From contig NZ_JABGCI010000001.1 of assembly GCF_019799905.1 (NCBI RefSeq), forward strand, positions 992,001 to 1,056,000: a stretch of 64,000 nt of DNA, in the 5' to 3' direction. The translations under genes were made by a program, and so were the position numbers. The notes beneath the pieces are model-generated. The model was not told where the DNA came from. It did not search any database and was given only the letters and a program-made list of their open reading frames with translations. Positions 43,205-54,667 of this stretch are shown here, one piece after another; the first letter of the stretch is position 1; each line of letters begins with the position of its first letter. This stretch comes from Trujillonella endophytica (GTDB lineage: Bacteria; Actinomycetota; Actinomycetes; Mycobacteriales; Geodermatophilaceae).

Positions 43205-43918
43205 GTGACCGTCAAGATCTCATTGCGCCTTAGCGGCATCGACCTGCGTGACGCGGCCGCCTACGAGCGGATCAGTCCCGAGCTGAGTGACCTGTTCTTC
43301 GAGGCGAACGGCGGCGTCAGCCTTGCGACGGTCTTTACCGACGAGATCGACCCAACGTGGGTTGCCGCGGACGCGTCCCGTCGCGTAGCGAAGTTCCTCG
43401 ACGGTGTGACGGTCGTTGGCGTCCACGACGAGTTGGTCTCAGTCGCCGACATTGCGGGACGTTGTGAGGTGGCGGCAGAGGCCGTCCGACTGTGGGCTGC
43501 CGGCAAACGTCGGGCAAACCTTCGCCCATTCCCCTCCCCACGGCAGGTTGTGGGATCCGCAGCGGGCGGCAAGCAAATGAGCCTGTATGCCTGGCGGGAC
43601 GTTGTCTCGTGGGTGCGAGAGGTCATCGAGATCGACCCCGACGAGGGTGTGACATACCTGGATGATGTCGCGCTTGCTCGCGTCAATGTCGAGCTTGTTG
43701 ATCGGGGCGAGTGGGCAATAGTCGACACCAGCATTCGGCAAGTCCGAATGAACAGCACTCGGGCCACGGACCAACTTCTTCCGGCAGGATTCACAAGTCT
43801 CCTTTTCGGCGATAAGCCTGAGTCGCTCTGTACCTTCTCGACGGCTCTCCTGGTTGAGAACGGTGCTCACCCGTCTTCGCCGAAGGGCCCACGGGTTGCG
43901 AAGGTCCGAGTGCGGTGA
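43205..43918 (+). CDS. HTH DNA-binding protein, putative antitoxin/regulator coupled to SecB-like gene
   Basis: 237-residue protein with lower GC and less biased codons than the chromosome. N-terminal alpha/beta region of about 70 residues (SLRLSGIDLRDAAAYERI...GVSLATVFTDEID). It is followed by a helix-turn-helix (VSVADIAGRCEVAAEAVRLWAAGKR, about 79-103) and a segment LYAWRDVVSWVREVIEID. The C-terminal 70 residues have no recognised fold. A strong SD precedes GTG 43205, and the palindromic promoter upstream suggests autoregulation. Its stop overlaps the SecB-like gene's start (GTGA/ATG). No exact family recognised. Confidence 0.7.
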   Translation: MTVKISLRLSGIDLRDAAAYERISPELSDLFFEANGGVSLATVFTDEIDPTWVAADASRRVAKFLDGVTVVGVHDELVSVADIAGRCEVAAEAVRLWAAGKRRANLRPFPSPRQVVGSAAGGKQMSLYAWRDVVSWVREVIEIDPDEGVTYLDDVALARVNVELVDRGEWAIVDTSIRQVRMNSTRATDQLLPAGFTSLLFGDKPESLCTFSTALLVENGAHPSSPKGPRVAKVRVR

Positions 43919-44373
43919 TGGAGCGAAGCCTCGAGACACTTGGCGAGTCGGCTGCACTATCAGCTGAGGCCTATAACGCCTTTGCGCAAGCCGTGACGCT
44001 GGAGTCGATCGACGTTGTAAAGCTCAATGCAGAACGTCGAGCACCCGGCGACGCTTCGCACACCAGATTCGAGCTATCCGCAGCTTGGCAAAGAGCGGAC
44101 GACCGCCTGCTGTGGCGCTATGAGGTCGTAGCTCATTTGACCGATCCGGATGAGAACGACTACGGAACGGTGGAAGCGGCGGTAATCGTGTCTGCCAAGT
44201 CGGATGTCGAGCCGGATTTGGCTGCTTTGCAGCAGTTCGGCATGACGTCTGCTTCCTTTATGGCTCATCCCTACCTCCGCGAGGTGATCGCGAGCACGGC
44301 CTTACGTCTGGGGTTCTCTGGCGTTCTGCTTCCGGTCCTGACGCGGCAACCTGGCCCCGAAGGGCAGGACTGA
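43918..44373 (+). CDS. SecB-like chaperone (Rv1957 type)
   Basis: 151-residue protein. The C-terminal block LAALQQFGMTSASFMAHPYLREVIASTALRLGFSGVLLPVLTRQP matches the end of SecB-fold proteins: the PY-RE helix, then the hydrophobic L-P-VL strand. It is especially like the toxin-antitoxin-associated Rv1957 (ALYPYIREYVYDLTGRLALPPLTLEIL). The central strands (TRFELSAAWQRADDRLLWRYEVVAHLTD, then YGTVEAAVIVSAKSDVE) fit the SecB sheet. GTG 43915 or ATG 43918 may start it, coupled to the HTH gene. In TAC systems such chaperones stabilise antitoxins. Confidence 0.75.
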   Translation: MERSLETLGESAALSAEAYNAFAQAVTLESIDVVKLNAERRAPGDASHTRFELSAAWQRADDRLLWRYEVVAHLTDPDENDYGTVEAAVIVSAKSDVEPDLAALQQFGMTSASFMAHPYLREVIASTALRLGFSGVLLPVLTRQPGPEGQD

Positions 44374-44975
44374 CCTCGACCACGCGGGACCTGGGCGGTC
44401 GTTCGTGCCCGTTTGCCTTGCCGTGCTGCTGATGGCCTAGCTTTCGGCCAATCCAGAAAAAGTGCCGTCTGCCGTCCCTTGAGGAATCGCTGAGGGCTCT
44501 TCCATCGCGGGCCAGTTAAGAACTTCTAAGGGGTAACTGAGTCGATAGGCGATGCCTTGAACGCGGGGTAGCCGGGTCGCGGCATAAGCGGCCGCGCGTG
44601 TGTTTGGAGCTCGTACATTCAGACCGGGAAGTCGGCCTCGGTGCGCCACACGCCGTGTCAGGCGTGGCCGACGCCGCACCTGAGCTCGCAGGCCCACGTA
44701 CGACGGTGCTCACTCGCCCTCGCACGGAGTCCAGGCCATGGACGTCGCCGACAGCAAGGACCGAAGGGCTGACTCGCCGGCGGATCACGCTCCACAGGTC
44801 TGCTCTACGGCGTCGGGTGACCTGAGGTCCGTTGAACCTCACCTCAGCGATGGCGACCGCGCGGGCGGCGAAGGTCTTGAGGGCGCGCTCACAGCCACCC
44901 ATCGGCACGCACCCCAGCGGCTGCGGTGCCCGTCCCCGGACATCCGGGGCGGGCAAGCGCTGCGGAAGGTGTGTC
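44374..44975. other. Intergenic region in the element, no supported gene
   Basis: 602 bp. Several frames are open but have Arg/Ser-rich, shadow-like composition. A fragment on the minus strand (GGCERALKTFAARAVAIAEVRF, about 44820-44890) might be a decayed coding remnant. The first 150 bp are relatively AT-rich. Nothing else recognised. Confidence 0.5.
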
Positions 44976-45146
44976 CTACTCGAATTCGTCGTCCGTGAGC
45001 TGGCATCCGCTGGAGCAGTCGCGGCCGTCCTCGATCCAACGTCCAACCCCACCCTGGGCTGACTTGGTGTAGTGCCCATAGACCTTGATGGGAGCACCGC
45101 AGCGCGGACAGGCGTCGGCGTCCGAGCCAGAGCGTGAGTTCGTCAT
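44976..45146 (-). CDS. Zinc-ribbon miniprotein
   Basis: 56 residues from ATG 45146. Two cysteine pairs, ACPRCGAPIKVYGHY and GRDCSSGC, frame a KSAQGGVGRWIEDG loop and end with an acidic tail (LTDDEFE). This predicts a small zinc-binding protein, possibly nucleic-acid or partner binding. The reading frame is open upstream to 45263, but that extension is Arg/Ser-rich and probably non-coding. Function unknown. Confidence 0.55.
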   Translation of the reverse strand: MTNSRSGSDADACPRCGAPIKVYGHYTKSAQGGVGRWIEDGRDCSSGCQLTDDEFE

Positions 45147-45467
45147 GGCCCGGGACGGTAAAGACCGTGACCCCGTAGCGTCGCGTCCTCGCCGGCAGTC
45201 AGTCCAACAGCCGGGCGACGGCAGCAACGGCAACCCGCTATCGAACGACGACCGAGGCACCAACGGCCGGCTTGTCGATCAGCTGGCCACCGTCCCGCAG
45301 GGGATTGCTTTGCGGCACCCCCGGGAACAGGGTGCACCGACGCATCCCCGGGCATAGGGAGGCACTGATCGCCGGGGCCCGTTTCCCATCGGACACCACC
45401 TGCCTGCTGGCCGACGAGATCGTCCCCCGCGCCGCCGTGCGCGCCGCCGAGCTGTGGAGCAATCTGC
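45147..45467. other. Gap before the HEPN-like gene
   Basis: 321 bp. A small frame (TTG 45272 to 45478, 68 codons, ending EALIAGARFPSDTTCLLADEIVPRAAVRAAELWSNLHDE) overlaps the HEPN-like start by 11 bp and could be a coupled small gene or a remnant. Evidence is too thin to call it. Confidence 0.4.
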
Positions 45468-45944
45468 ATGACGAGTGAGCAGGTGCCGCCGGACCCGCGA
45501 TGGGCACTGTTCATCGGTGGACTCGACGCGGCTGGACGACCTCGCCCCATGGCCCACGCAGACCTCGTCCGGTTGACCGAGAAGTGGTCGACGACGGCCG
45601 CCACGCCCCCAGGTGTTGCCGACCTGCTGAGCACCGCCCGTGCCCTTATTACCCTGGCGTGGTTCCACTACGAGTCCATGGTCGTCGCCGGCATGTGGTC
45701 CCTGCTGGCGGTCGAGGCGGCACTGCGCGTGCGGCTCGACAGCGAGCAGCAGCTCGTCAAGCTGATCGGACGCGCCCAGCAGGAGGGGCTCATCACCGAC
45801 GAATGGGCGACCCGGCTTCACGCGGCCCGGCAAGTGCGCAACGACCTCGCCCACGCCCGACAGCAGGAGGCCTGGACGGTCGGCATGGCCGCGCCGGTAC
45901 TCGCTACGGCGCACGAGGTAATCGCGGTCCTGTACCCGGATTGA
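45468..45944 (+). CDS. HEPN-like protein with RX4H motif
   Basis: 158-residue all-helical protein. The C-terminal helix contains RQVRNDLAHAR (Arg124-N-D-L-A-His129), the RX4-6H signature of HEPN RNase domains, following helices WFHYESMVVAGMWSLLAVEAALRVRL and LVKLIGRAQQEGLITDEWATRLHAA. HEPN proteins are common toxins or effectors in defence and toxin-antitoxin systems. No nucleotidyltransferase (MNT) partner lies adjacent. Starts at ATG 45468. Activity is inferred from the motif alone. Confidence 0.65.
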   Translation: MTSEQVPPDPRWALFIGGLDAAGRPRPMAHADLVRLTEKWSTTAATPPGVADLLSTARALITLAWFHYESMVVAGMWSLLAVEAALRVRLDSEQQLVKLIGRAQQEGLITDEWATRLHAARQVRNDLAHARQQEAWTVGMAAPVLATAHEVIAVLYPD

Positions 45945-46271
45945 ACCGGCTGTCCATGTGAGCCATGGGGCACCGCGACGGCGACGGGGCCGAAGCCTCA
46001 CGTCCGGATCAGCGCACGATCCTGCCCTCACGTTGAAGGTCTAGCACCAGAGCGCTCGGCTTGTGCCTGCGCGCCCCCGGGCGATGAACTCCTTGTCCCT
46101 CACATCGCTATCGTGACCGAGGACTCCGACACCCGGGGTTTCGGCGCAGCCCGTCAGACCAACCTGCTGCGCCGAGCGGCGGACGGGCCAGGGGCGGTTG
46201 GTCGACTTCCGATCGTGGACGTGCTCAGACGTATTCCACCTGGACCCTGACCCCAGCACTCCTCCACTCGG
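45945..46271. other. Gap between HEPN-like and YfbU genes, no supported gene
   Basis: 327 bp. The only notable frame is GTG 46113 to 46250 (45 codons, ending DVLRRIPPGP), which I cannot support as a gene. No repeats recognised. Confidence 0.45.
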
Positions 46272-47042
46272 TCAACTCTTCGGGGTTCGGTGGGAGGGGT
46301 GGACCCGCGCATCTGCGATCCGCTCCAGCTCCTCGAGCGACAAGAGATAGTCGAGGCGGCCGGCTCCCCGCTTGCGGCTGTCCATGATGCGGCGGAATTC
46401 GGAGAGCATCCGCAGGTAGGTGTCGAGTATGGGCATGTGCGAGTTGCCGCGGTCGTTTCGCTCGAGCTGAGGCTGCAGTTCGGTCCAGCGCTCGCCGTCG
46501 CGCATCAGGAATTCGACGTAGCTCGCCATGTGCCCCTCGAGCGCGTCGTTGTGGTCGAAGCCCCGGAACTCGAGCTGGTGGGCCAGCTTCTCGGCGACGG
46601 GCGTCCCCTCGCTCTCCAGGTCGCTGATGCTGTAGGCGGCGATGCGGAACATCTGCAGGATGTCCGACACTCGGCTGCAGTCGCGCTTCGACAACTCCGT
46701 CCTAAAGCCCGCGGTCTCGTACCAGTACTCGCCCGCGTAGCCTTCCTCGAGGATTCTCGCCCGCATCAGTTGGTACTCAAGGTCTCCGTCGACGCCGTTG
46801 ACGTCCTCCGGAAGCACACGGCCCAGGATCCGGTGCAGCAGGGAAAGCACCTGTCGGTCGACGATCCGCATGCTCTCGGCCGGGGGCTCGTCGCCGTGCT
46901 CCACCTCGCGTTCGAAGACGGGCACGAGCGCCTCCATCAGCAAGTCGCGAACGTACTCGCTGGTTGTCACGCCGTGGCCGTCGGCCAGCTCCTTCAGCTG
47001 GTCGCGGACCCGGTCGTCGACTCGGATGTTCAGGACTGCCAT
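46272..47042 (-). CDS. Ribbon-helix-helix - YfbU fusion protein
   Basis: 256 residues. The N-terminus (MAVLNIRVDDRVRDQLKELADGHGVTTSEYVRDLLMEAL) is a ribbon-helix-helix DNA-binding domain like that of many antitoxins. From about residue 58 a YfbU domain follows (RIVDRQVLSLLHRILGRVL, then GDLEYQLMRARILEEGYAGEYWYE, and VSDILQMFRIAAYSISDL). YfbU function is poorly known; some members are linked to cell death control. A matching inverted repeat lies upstream, pointing to autoregulation. Transcribed opposite to the relaxase. Confidence 0.78.
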   Translation of the reverse strand: MAVLNIRVDDRVRDQLKELADGHGVTTSEYVRDLLMEALVPVFEREVEHGDEPPAESMRIVDRQVLSLLHRILGRVLPEDVNGVDGDLEYQLMRARILEEGYAGEYWYETAGFRTELSKRDCSRVSDILQMFRIAAYSISDLESEGTPVAEKLAHQLEFRGFDHNDALEGHMASYVEFLMRDGERWTELQPQLERNDRGNSHMPILDTYLRMLSEFRRIMDSRKRGAGRLDYLLSLEELERIADARVHPSHRTPKS

Positions 47043-47064
47043 GGCGGCTTCCCTCCGTAGTTGC

Positions 47065-47093
47065 GTATGACGCCAACCGTAACACCGTCATAC
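47065..47093 (-). promoter_or_regulatory. Operator-like inverted repeat upstream of RHH-YfbU
   Basis: GTATGACG (47065-47072) and CGTCATAC (47086-47093), arm centres 21 bp apart (two helical turns), 22 bp upstream of the start codon. This geometry suits two RHH dimers. GGAGGGA lies just before the ATG. Confidence 0.6.
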
Positions 47094-47692
47094 AAGTTGC
47101 CTTGCGCTGGGATGGAAGGACGCCGGGACCTTGCCTTCAGAAGAGCCGGACCGAGCTCTGGAGGTGCGACTTCGTGGACCGGTATGCCGCGGGTCGGGAC
47201 GTCGGTTGCGGCGACCGTCCCATTGAAGGAACCCGGGGTCGAGAGCACCGCAGGACAGGGCAGACGCCCTCGTCCGCCGTCCCGCAAGACCCGCCCGGTG
47301 AACCTTCCCGCACCGGGAGGACGACCGAGACACCCCTGGGAGGCGGTCGCAGCCTCGTCGTCCAGCTGCCGCTCGACATCCGCGGCACCGGGTCACAGAA
47401 GGGCCAGCGACCCGGGCCGGGGTACCCGGAGCTAATCGTCATCCGCACCTGCGGCTTGGAGGGAGACGGCCTGCTCAGCCGAGAATCGCCGTGGACAACC
47501 AACGACACGACACCCCGCGACGTCCCTACGCCAGTCAGTCCAGCCTTTCTCGGCAACCTTAAGTCCTTTCCAAAAGATCGGCACGCATGCTACCAATGGA
47601 GGTAGATCGGGCCCCGCTTCGCGGGGCCTTTCGGTGTTTATGGGGGTGGCGTGTTGGACGTTGTTGGGTGGTGTTGAGAATTGCGTGGCGGA
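47094..47692. other. Non-coding region upstream of the relaxase; candidate oriT
   Basis: About 600 bp without a supportable gene. It ends with an intrinsic terminator and a T/G-rich stretch with repeated GTTG/GTGTTG words (about 47650-47682) directly before the relaxase. MobF oriT sites commonly adjoin their relaxase gene, so this is the best place to look. No nick site could be recognised. Confidence 0.4.
47610..47631 (+). terminator. Intrinsic terminator
   Basis: GGCCCCGC-TTC-GCGGGGCC followed by TTTC: an 8-bp stem with a short T-run. It lies 62 bp upstream of the relaxase and would isolate it from upstream transcription. Confidence 0.75.
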
Positions 47693-51331
<3,639 letters not shown>

Positions 51332-51442
51332 ATCCCGAACGAGGTGGACGCAGAGCTCGAACCGGCGTCCGAGCTGCGAGCCTCGGCCCCAGCGCATGCC
51401 CGGAGCCAGTTGGTAGGCACGACGATGAGGGAGCGGTGAGCG

Positions 51443-52570
51443 ATGGCGTCGATCGCGAGGCGGCCTGACGGCACCTACCGACCGCGGTTCCGCGACGAGA
51501 CCGGCAAGGAGCACGCCCGCCACTTCAAGCGGAAGGTCGACGCCCAACGCTGGCTCGACGAGCAGACCGCCGCCATGGTGACCGGGGCCTACGTTGATCC
51601 CCGCGCCGGACGCGTGACCTTCGCCGAGTACGCCGAACAGTGGCGGGCGACGCAGGTCGTGCGACCCACGACCGGCCTGGCGTACGAGCGGGTCCTGAGG
51701 CGCAACGTCTATCCGAGGCTGGGCACCCGCCCCCTGGCGTCCATCCGACCGAGCGAGATCCAGGGTCTTGTGGCCTGGCTTGCTGCAGACGCCGACGGAC
51801 GCCGCGCGTTGGCACCGCGCACGGTCCGGGTCACGCTCAGCGTCACCTCCGCCGTGTTCAAGTCGGCCGTCCGCGACCGCCGGTTGGTCACCAACCCCTG
51901 CACCGGTGTCCGGCTGCCGGAGATCCACAAGAGCCGGGTGCAGCCGCTGCAGACGTCAGCGGTGGTTGCCCTCCGGGATGCCATGGCCCCGCGCTGGCAG
52001 GCGGCGGTGGTGCTCGGAGCCGGCACCGGCGTCCGCCAGGGCGAACTGCTCGGTCTGACCGTCGACCGCATCGACTTCCTGCGTCGGCAAATGGTGGTCG
52101 ACCGGCAGCTGATCAACCTGCCCGGGCAGGCGCCCCAGCTGGCACCGGTGAAGACACGGGCGTCCGTACGGACGGTCCCGCTGCCGCAGACCGTGGTCGC
52201 CGCCCTCGCCGAGCACCTGGCGGCGTTCCCGGCGGAGTCAACTGGTCTCGTCTTCGTCGGCGACGACGGACGGCCGATGACGCGGTCGGCGTGGTCGGGG
52301 TCGGTGTGGCGGCCAGCCGTGGCCGCCGCCGGACTGGACTACTCGGTGACGTTCCACGCGCTCCGCCACTACTACGCGAGTCTGCTGATCCGGCACGGGG
52401 AATCGGTCAAGACGGTGCAGGCCCGCCTCGGGCACTCGTCGGCCGCGCAGACGCTCGACGTGTACTCCCATCTGTGGCCCGACTCGGACGACCGGACGCG
52501 CGACGCGGTCGACGCGGTCCTGGGAGCTGTTGCGGACTCGGTGCGGACTGCCGACGGCGGACGGCCGTAA
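51443..52570 (+). CDS. int: Tyrosine recombinase / site-specific integrase
   Basis: 375-residue phage-type integrase. N-terminal arm-binding domain (RPDGTYRPRFRDETGKEHARHFKRKVDAQRWLDEQTA), core-binding SAM-like domain (about 55-155), and a catalytic domain with the full residue set: Arg198 in GTGVRQGE, Lys237 in PVKTRAS, HALRH (His305, Arg308), His331 in LGHSS and Tyr341 in DVYSHLW. It should be active. Ends 39 bp before attR, the usual place for an integrase. GAGGGAGCGG precedes the ATG. Its 3' end contains the right arm-type repeat pair. Confidence 0.95.
   Translation: MASIARRPDGTYRPRFRDETGKEHARHFKRKVDAQRWLDEQTAAMVTGAYVDPRAGRVTFAEYAEQWRATQVVRPTTGLAYERVLRRNVYPRLGTRPLASIRPSEIQGLVAWLAADADGRRALAPRTVRVTLSVTSAVFKSAVRDRRLVTNPCTGVRLPEIHKSRVQPLQTSAVVALRDAMAPRWQAAVVLGAGTGVRQGELLGLTVDRIDFLRRQMVVDRQLINLPGQAPQLAPVKTRASVRTVPLPQTVVAALAEHLAAFPAESTGLVFVGDDGRPMTRSAWSGSVWRPAVAAAGLDYSVTFHALRHYYASLLIRHGESVKTVQARLGHSSAAQTLDVYSHLWPDSDDRTRDAVDAVLGAVADSVRTADGGRP
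52531..52549 (+). repeat. Right arm-type repeat pair, TGCGGACT-N3-TGCGGACT
   Basis: TGCGGACT at 52531-52538 and 52542-52549, the same spacing and orientation as at 40427-40445. It lies inside the last codons of the integrase gene, 61 bp from attR. Confidence 0.6.
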
Positions 52571-52609
52571 AACCGCTGGTCAGGCCGATGAACGGGTATC
52601 CGTAGGCGT

Positions 52610-52640
52610 AAGTTCAAGTTCTGCCACGGGGCGGCCAAGT
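52610..52640 (+). repeat. attR: ancestral secA tail
   Basis: Carries the 20-bp core and then GGCGGCCAAGT, followed by GA. Read in frame it still spells [10 protein letters not shown] and a TGA stop, so this is the original end of secA, now separated from the gene. Confidence 0.85.
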
Positions 52641-52643
52641 GAA

Positions 52644-52698
52644 GGACCCCCTCGCCCCTCACCGCTCGCGAGCTCGCGGCTGGTCCCTGCGAGGGGGC
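52644..52698 (+). terminator. Displaced native terminator of secA
   Basis: Arms CCCCCTCGC (52647-52655) and GCGAGGGGG (52689-52697), with an inner hairpin around GCTCGCGAGC. It starts 4 bp after the ancestral secA stop. It now serves, at most, the convergent Rv3235-family gene that ends at 52707. Confidence 0.65.
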
Positions 52699-52706
52699 CG
52701 GGCGGG

Positions 52707-53261
52707 CTAGCCGATCTGCAGGGCGGTGCAGCGCCACCGGCCGTCGATGCCCTCCAGCCGCGCGGCGACGGCGTGGGCCCGCCCCGACCGGCGCGCCACG
52801 GCGCTGATCTCCGCGACGCCGTCCACCGGCTCGCAGACGTGCACGGGCCCCAGGAGGACCGGCGCGGTGCCGCCGGCACACCAGGCGGGCCGACGGCGGC
52901 CGGTCAGCCTGGCGTAGAGGGTGGGCGCGGTCAGGCGCTGCACCTGGGCGAGCGGCCGCAGATCGGCCAGACCCTCCAGGACCAGCAGGAGGAGACGCCG
53001 TCCGGCGAGCGCCGGATCGGGCAGGTCGCTGCGGGAGGACCACGTCGGACCGAAGTCGGGCGTCCGCTGGTGCAGTTCCCGAGGCCTCGGCCCGGGCCGG
53101 TGCGGCGCCCGCGGGGGCGTGACGCCGTGCCGGACGAGCGGGAGGGCCGGCTCGTCGCAGACCGGGGGCTGCGGCGTCGGCACGACCGTCAACCGGAAGG
53201 CCCGGACCGGGGGCGCATCGGTCCGGGGCCGGGCGGTGGCGGGGGGTGGCGCGGTCGTCAC
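52707..53261 (-). CDS. Rv3235 family protein
   Basis: 184-residue conserved actinobacterial protein of unknown function found near secA. After a Pro/Arg-rich N-terminus, the conserved C-terminal domain runs LVLEGLADLRPLAQVQRLTAPTLYARLTGRRR, then GPVHVCEPVDGVAEISAVARRSGRAHAVAARLEGIDGRWRCTALQIG, a SnoaL/NTF2-like alpha-beta-barrel pattern. The start GTG 53261 overlaps the LysM gene's stop (GTGA). Confidence 0.8.
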   Translation of the reverse strand: MTTAPPPATARPRTDAPPVRAFRLTVVPTPQPPVCDEPALPLVRHGVTPPRAPHRPGPRPRELHQRTPDFGPTWSSRSDLPDPALAGRRLLLLVLEGLADLRPLAQVQRLTAPTLYARLTGRRRPAWCAGGTAPVLLGPVHVCEPVDGVAEISAVARRSGRAHAVAARLEGIDGRWRCTALQIG

Positions 53262-54016
53262 GGGGTCTCGCTCTCTCCGGGGACGGTCGGGGCGGCCGGT
53301 GCGCGCAGCACCTGGCCGGGGAGCAGCAGGTCGGGGTCGTCGCCGATGACGCCGGCGTTGGTGGCCCACCAGGCCGCGACGGCCCGGGCGATCTCGGTCG
53401 CGCTGGGCTCGTCACCGGTGCGGGCGTGCAGGTCGGCCGCAGCGATCTCCCACAGGCACTCACCGCGGAGGACGACGTGGTCGCCGACCGGCCAGTCCGG
53501 TACCAGGTCGGGGGCCGCCGGCGGTGCGTCGGCCCCGGTCGGCGCGGGTGCGGTCGGGGCCGGGGGCGTCGGCGCAGGGGTCGTCGGCGCGGTCGGCCAG
53601 TCGGGCACCGGACCGGCGTCCGGCAGCGACTGGACGGCGGCCGCCGGGGTCGCGGGAGCGGAGCAGGCGGAGAGGGCCGGCGCCCCGACGGTCAGCCCCA
53701 CGCCGAGCGCCACCGCGGCGGCCCGCCGGGCACCGGCGGGGAGCAGCAGCCGGCCGGCTCCGCGCGCGACGGCCCCCACGAGCCCGGGGGTGGCGGACAG
53801 GGCGGTGAGCAGCAGCCCGAGCGCGCCCCACCCCCAGGCCGCCCACGCCGCCAGGCCCACCGCCGCGACGACGAGGGCCTCGGGCCCCTCCGCGTCGACG
53901 ACCGCCTGTGGGTCCGCCAGGAGGCCGGGGTCGGGCAGCCCCGCGGTGAGCACCGCCAGCAGTGCCGCGGCAGCCGCCATGACGGCGGTGGTGGCGGCCA
54001 GACGGCGCAGCGACAT
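53258..54016 (-). CDS. LysM-domain membrane protein
   Basis: 252 residues. Three hydrophobic segments at the N-terminus (LAATTAVMAAAAALLAVLTAG; ALVVAAVGLAAWAAWGWGALGLLLTAL; AAAVALGVGLTVGAPALSACS), a Pro/Thr/Ala-rich linker (about 125-170), then a C-terminal LysM-like domain (DHVVLRGECLWEIAAADL...PDLLLPGQVLRAP). This predicts a membrane-anchored peptidoglycan-binding protein. GAGGAGG lies 5 nt before the ATG. Cotranscribed with the Rv3235-family gene. Confidence 0.8.
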   Translation of the reverse strand: MSLRRLAATTAVMAAAAALLAVLTAGLPDPGLLADPQAVVDAEGPEALVVAAVGLAAWAAWGWGALGLLLTALSATPGLVGAVARGAGRLLLPAGARRAAAVALGVGLTVGAPALSACSAPATPAAAVQSLPDAGPVPDWPTAPTTPAPTPPAPTAPAPTGADAPPAAPDLVPDWPVGDHVVLRGECLWEIAAADLHARTGDEPSATEIARAVAAWWATNAGVIGDDPDLLLPGQVLRAPAAPTVPGESETP

Positions 54017-54100
54017 CGAAACCTCCTCGGGCGACGGGGGCTACTAGAGCAAGCAAACGTCATCAAACGCAAGATATGTGGACAGAGGTACGCTCCCGCC

Positions 54101-54667
54101 GTGCGGTGGCAGCGGTTGTTCGCCGATCTCCAGGCGGAGCTGGAGGCGTCCGAGGTCGCGGCGGAGCGGTCCGAGGACGCCTCGCGGGCGCGGCTGGAGA
54201 CCGGCGCCGTCCGCCTCGTGGACCGGCTGGGCGGCGCGGTCGGCCGGGAACTCGCGCTGCGGTGCCGGGGCGCGGGCGAGCTGCGCGGGCTGGTGACCGA
54301 GGTCGGGTCCGGCTGGCTGCTGCTGACCGAGACCGGGGGCCGCGAGGTGCTGGTCGCCACGCCGGCGGTGCGCACGGTGGGCGGGCTCGACCGGGGGACC
54401 GCCGTCCCCGTGGCAGGAGAGGTGGCCCAGCGGCTCGACCTGCGCTGGGCGCTACGCGGGCTGGCCCGCGACCGCAGCCCCGTGCAGCTGCTGCTCGACG
54501 ACGGCGGAGCGCTGACCGGCACGGTCGACCGCGTGGGTGCGGACTTCCTCGAGCTCGCCGAACACGCGGCGGACGAGCCGCGGCGCGGTCCGGCGGTGCG
54601 CGAGGTGCGGGCGGTCGCGCTGGACGCCGTCGCCGCGGTCCGGCGGCTGGCGCCCGGGCTGGACTAG
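54101..54667 (+). CDS. Hypothetical protein
   Basis: 188-residue soluble protein. N-terminal helix (FADLQAELEASEVAAERSEDASRARLETGAVRLVDRLGGAVG), then two similar small beta modules (LVTEVGSGWLLLTETGGREVLVA and LTGTVDRVGADFLELAEHA) that look like SH3/Sm-type barrels. TACGCT lies 6 nt before the GTG start. A conserved-looking actinobacterial gene beside the HTH gene, with which it converges (CTAG overlap of stop codons). Function unknown. Confidence 0.75.
   Translation: MRWQRLFADLQAELEASEVAAERSEDASRARLETGAVRLVDRLGGAVGRELALRCRGAGELRGLVTEVGSGWLLLTETGGREVLVATPAVRTVGGLDRGTAVPVAGEVAQRLDLRWALRGLARDRSPVQLLLDDGGALTGTVDRVGADFLELAEHAADEPRRGPAVREVRAVALDAVAAVRRLAPGLD

Noticed and set aside
44516..45097. 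193-codon minus-strand frame in the element
   Set aside because: Arg/Ser-rich with no family; overlaps the better-supported zinc-ribbon miniprotein in another frame. At most a decayed remnant.
45272..45478. 68-codon frame overlapping the HEPN-like start
   Set aside because: TTG start, no SD, first half low complexity; the C-terminal part looks coding but not enough to call a gene.
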